DNA of 64,000 bases from contig NZ_JAHSTY010000002.1 of assembly GCF_019145355.1 (NCBI RefSeq), positions 1,550,001 to 1,614,000 on the forward strand, given 5' to 3'. Positions within the stretch are counted from its first letter, which is position 1, and each line of letters opens with the position of its first letter. This stretch comes from Pseudomonas azadiae (GTDB lineage: Bacteria; Pseudomonadota; Gammaproteobacteria; Pseudomonadales; Pseudomonadaceae). Under the pieces are notes generated by a model. That model was not told the DNA's origin, did no database searches, and worked only from the letters and a program-made list of their open reading frames with translations. Positions 54,885-61,205 of the stretch are shown here, piece by piece. Position numbers and translations under genes: made by a program.

Positions 54885-56841
54885 TATTTTCCGGGTTGAA
54901 ATGCTCCACGGCACTGCCCGGCTGCGGCAACCCAAGGATATGCCCCTTGATCTTGCCCACCACGTGCATCTCGCACGGCTTGCAGTCGAACTTCAGGGAC
55001 AGCACTTCATCGCCATGGATCAACTGCATCGGCGCGACCTTGGTTTTCACGCCCGTGACGCCCTTGGCCTGTTTAGGGCACAGGTTGAACGAAAAGCGCA
55101 GGCAGTGCTTGGTGATCATCACCGGCACTTCGCCGGTTTCTTCGTGGGCTTCGAAGGCAGCGTCGATCAGCTTTACGCCGTGACGGTGGTAGAAGTCGCG
55201 AGCCTTCTGGTTATAGACGTTGGCCAGGAACGACAAATGCGCGTCCGGGTACACCGGCGGTGGCGAGGTCTCGGCTTTGCGGCCGCCGCGCGGGTGGGCG
55301 GCCACACGGGCGGCGGTCAGCGCTTCGATCACTTCGCGGCGCAATGCCTTGAGCTGCGAATTGGGGATGAAGAACGCCTGCGGCGCATCCAGCGCGATGT
55401 CGGTCGCGTGGTATTCGGTGGTGCCCAGTTGACCGAGCAGGTCGCGCAGGGTATCCAGCGCCTGTTCCGGCTTATTGGCCACGCCAAACGGGCCGGGCAG
55501 GGTGGCGCTGGCGCTGATGCCTTCTTCGCTGGAGGCGGTGACTTCAAGCCGGTCTTCGCGCAGACGCGCGACCCAGGCCAGGCCGATACGACGTTCGGCG
55601 GAGGTCTTCTGCAAGGCCTGCTGCCAGTTGTGGTCCAGGTTGCGGTTCAGCGGATGGTTGGGGCGCACTTGCTGCAGGCCGGCCGGCATTTCGTTGGGCT
55701 CGACGCGGTAGCGGTAGCGCTTCTCGCCGTCTTCGTCAAACTCACCCTTGGGCTCGGCGATGTTGGCGCGAAAACCCACCACTTCACGCTTGACCAGCAC
55801 GTTCAGGCCGTCGCCGTTGGACAGCGGCTCATGGGTGACCACCTGCAGGTCACGCTTGCCGACTTTTTCCACCACACCCACCGGCAGCCCGGTGAAGGTC
55901 GGGGTGTCAAAGGCGCCGATGTCGATCTTGCGGTCGCTGACGAAATAGTCGGTGCTGCCGCGGTGGAAGGTTTTTTCCGGGTCGGGCAGGAAGAAGTGCG
56001 CGGTGCTGCCGCTGGAGGCGCGGGCCAGGTCCGGGCGGTCTTCAAGGATCTCGTCGAGGCGCTGGCGGTAGTAGGCGGTGATGTTCTTCACGTAGCCCAT
56101 GTCCTTGTAGCGGCCTTCGATCTTGAACGAGCGCACGCCGGCTTCGACCAGGGCGCGCAGGTTGGCGCTCTGGTTGTTGTCTTTCATCGACAGCAGGTGC
56201 TTTTCAAAGGCCACGACGCGGCCCTGGTCATCTTTCAAGGTATACGGCAGTCGGCAGGCCTGGGAGCAGTCGCCACGGTTGGCGCTGCGGCCGTTTTGCG
56301 CGTGCGAGATATTGCACTGGCCCGAGAACGCCACGCACAGGGCGCCGTGGATGAAGAACTCGACCGCGGCATCGGTCTCATCGGCGATGGCGCGGATCTC
56401 TTGCAGGTTCAGCTCACGGGCCAATACCAGCTGCGAGAAGCCCGCCTGGTCGAGAAACTTGGCGCGGCCGAGGGTGCGAATGTCGGTCTGGGTGCTGGCG
56501 TGCAGCTCGATGGGCGGAATGTCCAGCTCCATCACGCCCAGGTCCTGCACGATCAACGCGTCGACGCCGGCGTCGTAGAGCTGATGGATCAGCTTGCGCG
56601 CGGGTTCCAGTTCGTTGTCATGCAAGATGGTATTGATCGTGGTGAAAACGCGCGCGTGATAGCGACGGGCGAATTCCACCAGGGACGCGATCTCGCTCAC
56701 TTCGTTGCAGGCATTATGGCGCGCGCCGAAGCTCGGGCCGCCGATGTAGATGGCATCGGCGCCATGCAGGATAGCCTCGCGCGCAATGGCGACATCGCGG
56801 GCAGGGCTGAGCAATTCCAGGTGATGCTTGGGCAAGGACAT
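54862..56841 (-). CDS. rlhA: 23S rRNA C2501 hydroxylation protein RlhA (U32 family, YdcP-like)
   Basis: The 659-aa protein matches E. coli RlhA (YdcP) along its whole length: LELLSPARDVAIAREAILHG, ADAIYIGGPSFGARHN, a Cys-containing core FSGQCNISHAQNGRSANRGD with CSQACRLPY, FKIEGRYKDM and the C-terminal DUF3656-type domain. In E. coli it is needed for 5-hydroxycytidine at position 2501 of 23S rRNA. The Cys residues probably hold an Fe-S cluster. ATG 56841 gives the family N-terminus although its ribosome-binding site is poor; an ATG at 56910 is a weaker alternative. Its end overlaps the convergent EamA gene. Confidence 0.93.
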   Translation of the reverse strand: MSLPKHHLELLSPARDVAIAREAILHGADAIYIGGPSFGARHNACNEVSEIASLVEFARRYHARVFTTINTILHDNELEPARKLIHQLYDAGVDALIVQDLGVMELDIPPIELHASTQTDIRTLGRAKFLDQAGFSQLVLARELNLQEIRAIADETDAAVEFFIHGALCVAFSGQCNISHAQNGRSANRGDCSQACRLPYTLKDDQGRVVAFEKHLLSMKDNNQSANLRALVEAGVRSFKIEGRYKDMGYVKNITAYYRQRLDEILEDRPDLARASSGSTAHFFLPDPEKTFHRGSTDYFVSDRKIDIGAFDTPTFTGLPVGVVEKVGKRDLQVVTHEPLSNGDGLNVLVKREVVGFRANIAEPKGEFDEDGEKRYRYRVEPNEMPAGLQQVRPNHPLNRNLDHNWQQALQKTSAERRIGLAWVARLREDRLEVTASSEEGISASATLPGPFGVANKPEQALDTLRDLLGQLGTTEYHATDIALDAPQAFFIPNSQLKALRREVIEALTAARVAAHPRGGRKAETSPPPVYPDAHLSFLANVYNQKARDFYHRHGVKLIDAAFEAHEETGEVPVMITKHCLRFSFNLCPKQAKGVTGVKTKVAPMQLIHGDEVLSLKFDCKPCEMHVVGKIKGHILGLPQPGSAVEHFNPENIIFQGTH

Positions 56842-56911
56842 AGTTTTTTTAGTCAGGCTTGTCACGGTTGAGGTGCGCATTGTAGCTGTGAAATGCCTGA
56901 CCGGCATCAAC

Positions 56912-57292
56912 TCAGGCCTGAGCGGCCATCGCGGTCACTTCCACGCGCATGCCTTCTACCGCCAGCGCTGCCACGCCAACCGCCGCGCGCACGGGCCAGG
57001 GCTTGGCGAAAAAGCGTTTGTAGACCTCGTTGAAGGCGGCGCGATCAGCCATATCCGTCAGATAAATGGTCAGGTGCATCACCCGGTCCATGGAGCTGCC
57101 GGCCTTTTCCAGGGCGACTTTCAGTGCCTGCAGGGTGCATTCGCTCTGCTGGGTGATGTCACCCAGTTCCAGGCTGCCGTCGGCGCGGGTCGGGATCTGG
57201 GTGGACACCAGGATGCCGTTGAAGCCGATCACATCGGAGGAAATCGAATCGGCATCGGGGTCAGGAGTGTAGTGCAGGTCGTGGTTGGCCAT
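56912..57292 (-). CDS. RidA-family enamine/imine deaminase
   Basis: The 126-aa protein has the YjgF/RidA fold: GFNGILVSTQIPTRADGSLE, QSECTLQALKVALEKAGSSM and VRAAVGVAALAVEGMRVEVT; the last part contains the conserved RxxxGVxxL-type arginine region that binds the substrate carboxylate. RidA proteins hydrolyse reactive enamines/imines made by PLP enzymes. ATG 57292 is preferred over the longer frame because GAGG is five bases upstream. It lies 70 bp upstream of rlhA in the same direction, and may be cotranscribed. Confidence 0.9.
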   Translation of the reverse strand: MANHDLHYTPDPDADSISSDVIGFNGILVSTQIPTRADGSLELGDITQQSECTLQALKVALEKAGSSMDRVMHLTIYLTDMADRAAFNEVYKRFFAKPWPVRAAVGVAALAVEGMRVEVTAMAAQA

Positions 57293-57402
57293 GGGCGCCT
57301 CGCGGTGGCAAAAACAGAGGGCGCCCATGGTCCCCGAAAACAGCCCCAGGAGCAAATTGCTCAGCGTTTTTTTGACGCCATAAAATAATCATTCGAATCG
57401 CG

Positions 57403-57429
57403 TTAAGTCCCGTATTCCGGCGCCGATAG
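57403..57429 (+). promoter_or_regulatory. Sigma-28 (FliA) type promoter before the chemoreceptor gene
   Basis: TTAAGT and GCCGATAG are spaced by 13 bases, matching the flagellar sigma factor promoter (TCAAGT-N12/13-GCCGATA) of pseudomonads. It is 42 bp before ATG 57471. Chemoreceptor genes are well-known FliA targets. Confidence 0.75.
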
Positions 57430-57470
57430 CCCGACTAGAGAACGGTTATTCGCACGGCTGAGGGTACGTC

Positions 57471-58826
57471 ATGTTCAACACAACATTAAAAATAGAACTG
57501 GCGGCCAGGACGGCCGAAGTCACCGATTACAAAGGATTGATCGCAGCACTGGAACGCTCCATGGCCGTGGTCGAATTCGACCTCAACGGCAAGGTCCTGC
57601 GCGCCAATGACAATTTTCTCAAGACCCTGGGCTACAGCGCCGCTCAACTGGCCGGCAAATCCCACCGTGATTTTTGCCCGCCGGCGCTGACCGGCAGCCC
57701 GGCCTACAATCAGTTCTGGAGTGATTTGAAAGCCGGTAAATTCGTCTCCGGCACCTTCAAGCGCGTGGACGCCAGCGGCAGGACCCTCTGGCTGGAAGCC
57801 AGTTACAACCCAGTGCTGGATGACCGTGGCCAGGTGCTGAAAGTGGTCAAGTACGCCCTGGACGTCACCGCCAAGGTCGAACAGGAGGCGGCGACCCGCA
57901 GTAAACTCACGGCGTTGGACCGCGCAATGGCTGCCATCGAGTTCGACCTGAGCGGCCAGGTGCTGGATGCCAACCAGAACTTCCTGAATGTACTGGGCTA
58001 TACGCTGGCGGAGATCAAAGGCAAACACCACCGCCTGTTTTGCGAACCAACCTTGATCAACAGCCATGAATACACGGATTTCTGGCGACGGTTGAACAAT
58101 GGTGAATTCTTCACCGGGCAATTCAAGCGCATCGGCAAGCATGGGCGGGTGGTGTGGTTGGAGGCCAGTTACAACCCGGTCTACGACGGCGAAGGCAAGC
58201 TGATCAAGATCGTCAAGTTCGCCAGCGACATCACCGAGCGCGTGGAGAAGTTCGAGGAAGATTCGCGCGGCGCCTCACGGGCCTACCACATTTCCTCGGA
58301 AACCGAGCGTTTCGCCGAACACGGCACCCAGGTCATCCAGGAAACCGCGAGTGAAATGCGCCGCATCGCGGACAACATCGGCGCCTCGGCACGCTTGGTG
58401 GGGCAACTGGGTGATCGTTCCGAGCAGATCACTGCCATCGTCAACACCATCCGTGGCATCGCCGACCAGACCAACCTGCTGGCGCTCAACGCGGCCATCG
58501 AGGCGGCGCGCGCCGGCGATCAGGGGCGCGGTTTCGCGGTGGTGGCCGATGAAGTCCGGCAACTGGCCGGGCGCACCAGCCGCTCCACGGCGGAAATTGC
58601 CGAGATGATCGGCATGATCCTGTCGGAAACCCGCGACGCGGTGACCAGCATGAATGCCACCCAGGAAGGCGCGCAACGCGGCGTGAGCCTGGCCGATCAA
58701 GCGGGTTCGGTGATCCTGCAGATTCGCACCAGCACCAGTGATGCGGTGGAGGCCGTGAGCATGTTTGCCTCGAAGCTGGACGAGTCCGAAGTCATTCCTA
58801 AAACGGCGGTCGGTTGGGTGGGCTGA
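57471..58826 (+). CDS. Soluble double-PAS methyl-accepting chemoreceptor (BdlA/Aer-like)
   Basis: The 451-aa protein has two tandem PAS/PAC domains (residues about 25-135 and 150-260; each with a [26 protein letters not shown] start and a WLEASYNPV strand) and a C-terminal signalling hairpin whose tip reads [20 protein letters not shown] and [19 protein letters not shown]. It has no membrane segment, so it senses an internal signal, possibly redox through a PAS-bound flavin or haem. The layout matches P. aeruginosa BdlA (biofilm dispersion) but is a little longer. A FliA-type promoter lies upstream. Confidence 0.92.
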   Translation: MFNTTLKIELAARTAEVTDYKGLIAALERSMAVVEFDLNGKVLRANDNFLKTLGYSAAQLAGKSHRDFCPPALTGSPAYNQFWSDLKAGKFVSGTFKRVDASGRTLWLEASYNPVLDDRGQVLKVVKYALDVTAKVEQEAATRSKLTALDRAMAAIEFDLSGQVLDANQNFLNVLGYTLAEIKGKHHRLFCEPTLINSHEYTDFWRRLNNGEFFTGQFKRIGKHGRVVWLEASYNPVYDGEGKLIKIVKFASDITERVEKFEEDSRGASRAYHISSETERFAEHGTQVIQETASEMRRIADNIGASARLVGQLGDRSEQITAIVNTIRGIADQTNLLALNAAIEAARAGDQGRGFAVVADEVRQLAGRTSRSTAEIAEMIGMILSETRDAVTSMNATQEGAQRGVSLADQAGSVILQIRTSTSDAVEAVSMFASKLDESEVIPKTAVGWVG

Positions 58827-58865
58827 AGCGGTTGAGTCGGCCGACGGATCACGCCGTTTGTGGAG

Positions 58866-58890
58866 GAGGGGGGCCGGCCCCCTCGTTTCG
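58866..58890 (+). terminator. Terminator between the chemoreceptor and the oxaloacetate decarboxylase gene
   Basis: GAGGGGG-GCCGG-CCCCCTC is a perfect, very GC-rich stem followed by GTTT, in the 73-bp gap between convergent genes. It can work from both sides. Confidence 0.65.
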
Positions 58891-58899
58891 GCGGGAAAA

Positions 58900-59769
58900 T
58901 TACTCCTTTACATCCATGAACTCTTCAGCCCACGCCACGTAGCTTTCCGGCAAGGTGTACGTGTGCGTCAGCTCGGTGGCACTGAGGTTTGAGGTGCTGT
59001 GGGTCAGCTGGCGCTGGGCACGCAGGCTGTCATAGGTCGCCTTGATCGCGGCAAAATAGGCTGCGTGACCGGCAACTACCACGCGCACGCCGAGGCTGGC
59101 GAGGCGTTGGGCGTCATGCAGCTTTGGATTGCCGTAGGTCACCAGCATCAGCGGCACCGTCAGGTTCTCGGCGATTTTTTCCAGATGCTCGAAATCAGCC
59201 ACGCCGACCATGCAGATCCCGTCGGCGCCGGCTTTCTGATAGGCCAGGGTGCGCTCGATGACCGCTTCGGTCGGCAACACACCGGCGTTGGTGCGGGCGA
59301 TGATCGACAGTTGCGGATCAACCCGCGCTTCCAGCGCCGCGCGGACCTTGCCGATGCCTTCTTCAATCGAGATAAGGTCGGTGGACTTACGCCCGAACTG
59401 CGCAGGCAGCAGCGTGTCTTCAATGGTCAACGCGGCCACGCCGGCGCGCTCGAGTTCTTCGACGGTACGCATCACGTTCAGCGCGTTACCGTAGCCATGG
59501 TCGGCATCGGCAATGAACGGCAACTGGGCCACACGCCCGATACGGGTGGCCTGTTCTACGAACTCACTCAGGGTGATCAGCGCAAAATCCGGCGCCGCCA
59601 GGACCTGCAACGAAGCAACGGAGCCACCGAGGATACCCACTTCGAAACCCAAGTCGGCGGCGATACGCGCGGACATCGGGTCGAAGACGGAGGCCGTTTC
59701 TACGCAGGTAGGGGTGGCGAGCAATTCACGGAACTGGCGGCGCAGGGCTGAGTGAGAAATCTTTGGCAT
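58900..59769 (-). CDS. Oxaloacetate decarboxylase (PA4872 type, isocitrate lyase/PEP mutase superfamily)
   Basis: The 289-aa enzyme matches P. aeruginosa PA4872, which decarboxylates oxaloacetate to pyruvate. The superfamily's metal-binding and loop motifs are present: [15 protein letters not shown] and [17 protein letters not shown], then IIARTNAG and [13 protein letters not shown]. It is a soluble TIM-barrel enzyme that assembles as a tetramer in the characterised homologue. It is monocistronic and converges on the chemoreceptor gene. Start ATG 59769 gives the family N-terminus [13 protein letters not shown]. Confidence 0.93.
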   Translation of the reverse strand: MPKISHSALRRQFRELLATPTCVETASVFDPMSARIAADLGFEVGILGGSVASLQVLAAPDFALITLSEFVEQATRIGRVAQLPFIADADHGYGNALNVMRTVEELERAGVAALTIEDTLLPAQFGRKSTDLISIEEGIGKVRAALEARVDPQLSIIARTNAGVLPTEAVIERTLAYQKAGADGICMVGVADFEHLEKIAENLTVPLMLVTYGNPKLHDAQRLASLGVRVVVAGHAAYFAAIKATYDSLRAQRQLTHSTSNLSATELTHTYTLPESYVAWAEEFMDVKE

Positions 59770-59910
59770 GTTCTTTCCTGGTTCTGGTCATCGTCACATG
59801 ACGATCAATGTCTATTCATGGTGGTGCGAGATTACCATGCAGACGAACACGGGATGATGACGTTTCAGCACGAGCAAACGCTGACGCATGAATCTTCAGC
59901 CTACGCATAA

Positions 59911-60047
59911 CCTGTAGCGAGCGGGCTTGCCCCGCGTTGGGCTGCGAAGCAGCCCCAAACCAGCCTCTACGGAGTATCTGATACACCGCATTCTGCTTAC
60001 TGGGGCTGCTGCGCAGCCCAACGCGGGGCAAGCCCGCTAGCCACAGG
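59911..60047. repeat. REPIN of the GAGCGGGCTTGCC type
   Basis: CCTGTAGCGAGCGGGCTTGC on the left pairs with GCAAGCCCGCTAGCCACAGG on the right, with inner CCGCGTTGGGCTGC / GCAGCCCAACGCGG arms and a loop of about 50 bases containing GGGCTGCTGC. It closely resembles the element at 8261-8395. Confidence 0.92.
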
Positions 60048-60115
60048 GGGAGCTCGCCAGCCTCTGAAAGTTGTGTAGATACTTATGGCTATCGCAGGCA
60101 AGGCAGCTCCCCCAT
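60045..60115. repeat. Degenerate second REP unit with CCTCTGAAAGTTGTG leader
   Basis: GGGGGAGCTCGCC, then CCTCTGAAAGTTGTG, then ATCGCAGGCAAGGCAGCTCC. The outer arms GGGGGAGCT/AGCTCCCCC pair, so this is itself a small REP doublet fused to the preceding REPIN. The leader and right half match 44032-44080. Confidence 0.7.
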
Positions 60116-60135
60116 TATTTATGTGTGATGCCAGG

Positions 60136-60396
60136 TCAAGGCGAAATCGGGTCGCTCGCCGGGAAGGTTTCTTCCACGGCCTCATCGAGTTTCGAATCGC
60201 TGATGCTGCGTTCCTCCAGTGCAACGCCGCGCTCGCAATGGCAATTGTCCGAGGGGCACGGTTGCCCGGCCGGGTGCAGGTCGGCACATGCCTGGCTGCA
60301 ATAGGCTTTGCCGTCGCGCTGATAGCGCGTGTCCTCGGTGACGTGGCAACTGCAGTCGGGGCACGCGCAAGGCAAATCGGTGGTGGCGTGGTTCAT
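60136..60396 (-). CDS. Pseudomonas-type metallothionein with an acidic C-terminal tail
   Basis: The 86-aa protein has nine Cys in the pattern C10, C12, C15, C17, C33, C37, C47, C52 and C54, with His near them (PCACPDCSCH, YCSQAC, QPCPSDNCHC). This is the zinc/cadmium-binding fold of bacterial metallothioneins such as P. aeruginosa PmtA. It binds d10 metals in the cytosol. The last 30 residues form an acidic tail with ETFPASDPIS, a motif seen in other small proteobacterial proteins and not needed for metal binding. The start is ATG 60396 with GGAGG upstream. Confidence 0.9.
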   Translation of the reverse strand: MNHATTDLPCACPDCSCHVTEDTRYQRDGKAYCSQACADLHPAGQPCPSDNCHCERGVALEERSISDSKLDEAVEETFPASDPISP

Positions 60397-60594
60397 GAAT
60401 CCTCCGCAAATTCAGTGATGTAAGGGTCGACACACCTGTTTTTGAACCCTGAAAAATCTGCAAGGTTTTAAAAAAACACGGTTTGAGTGATGAGCGGTGC
60501 AGTCGGCTACCGACCGGCAGAAAAAACGAACCGTCCACGGCCCAGGGCGTCCATGGAGGTAACAGCGTCAATCCATGAATGAGGAGGTTTACCG

Positions 60595-60825
60595 ATGAAT
60601 AACTACCCATTGGACGACAACGATGCCGGCCAGCGCAATCGCCAGATCGGCCACGCCATCGGCTTGGCCGCCGACGAGGTCGAGTTGTGGGTCACCTCGG
60701 TCGAGGAAGATGGCAGCGGCATGGGCTACGTGGTGCATTTTTCCGCAGGCACGCCCAGCGATGTCCTGGCCAAGGTCGAGGGATTGGGCGCTGACCGTAC
60801 GATCAATATTGGCCCGATCGACTGA
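60595..60825 (+). CDS. Small unrecognised acidic protein, 76 aa
   Basis: An exceptionally strong AGGAGG site lies eight bases before ATG 60595, so the protein is probably well expressed. The 76-aa product (start MNNYPLDDNDAGQRNRQIGH) is acidic, with no signal peptide or membrane segment, and ends RTINIGPID. I do not recognise a domain. It is divergent from the metallothionein gene and converges on another small gene 21 bp away. Its role is unknown. Confidence 0.75.
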   Translation: MNNYPLDDNDAGQRNRQIGHAIGLAADEVELWVTSVEEDGSGMGYVVHFSAGTPSDVLAKVEGLGADRTINIGPID

Positions 60826-60846
60826 AACGGTCAGCGCTAAAGCCAT

Positions 60847-61074
60847 TTATGGCTGTTTGTAGTGGCCGGGAACGTCATGGCCTTGGTCAACGGGTTTGGT
60901 GCGCTTTTGCACCTGAACGTCGCTCAACGACGCATCCTTGAGTTCAGGGAAGCGCTGCTTGAGCAGAGTCTGCGCCAACTGCGGGTCAAGGTCGTGTGCA
61001 TCGTGCTCGAGCGTTCGGCTTTGTGGTTGGTTATCGACGATGAAGCTGACGAGGTAGTGCGGTTTTTCGAACAT
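60847..61074 (-). CDS. Small unrecognised protein, 75 aa
   Basis: The 75-aa soluble product (start MFEKPHYLVSFIVDNQPQSR, end PGHYKQP) has an N-terminal beta-like strand and a polar, His/Asp-rich remainder. GAGG lies eight bases before ATG 61074. No family is recognised. It converges on the preceding small gene and is oriented like the helicase gene upstream, about 130 bp away, separated from it by a strong palindrome at 61156-61176. Confidence 0.65.
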   Translation of the reverse strand: MFEKPHYLVSFIVDNQPQSRTLEHDAHDLDPQLAQTLLKQRFPELKDASLSDVQVQKRTKPVDQGHDVPGHYKQP

Positions 61075-61155
61075 GGAGGTTTCCTCAAGGCAATTACCGA
61101 TGGGGTATTTGTTTGAGCGGCGGAGCGCAGGAGGATTCAGAAAAAATGGCTGACA

Positions 61156-61176
61156 GCGCGTTCAAATTGAACGCGC
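61156..61176 (-). terminator. Perfect 10-bp-arm palindrome after the helicase gene
   Basis: GCGCGTTCAA-A-TTGAACGCGC is a near-uninterrupted inverted repeat 30 bp past the end of the helicase gene, in the position of a terminator; on the minus strand a T-rich segment follows about ten bases on. The one-base centre is too tight for a normal loop, so some arm pairs must open, and an operator role is also possible. Confidence 0.5.
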
Positions 61177-61205
61177 TTGTCTCATTTATGCTGGACCGAC
61201 CCGGC

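Larger units (their letters stand above)
59770..60135. other. Intergenic region of about 370 bp with two REP-type elements
   Basis: It separates the divergent oxaloacetate decarboxylase promoter side from the end of the metallothionein gene. Most of it is a composite repeat: REPIN 59911-60047 and a second REP unit 60045-60115. No gene is seen. Confidence 0.6.

Noticed and set aside
54865..56871. 668-codon plus-strand frame across rlhA
   Set aside because: The minus-strand protein matches RlhA over its full length; this frame is a shadow.
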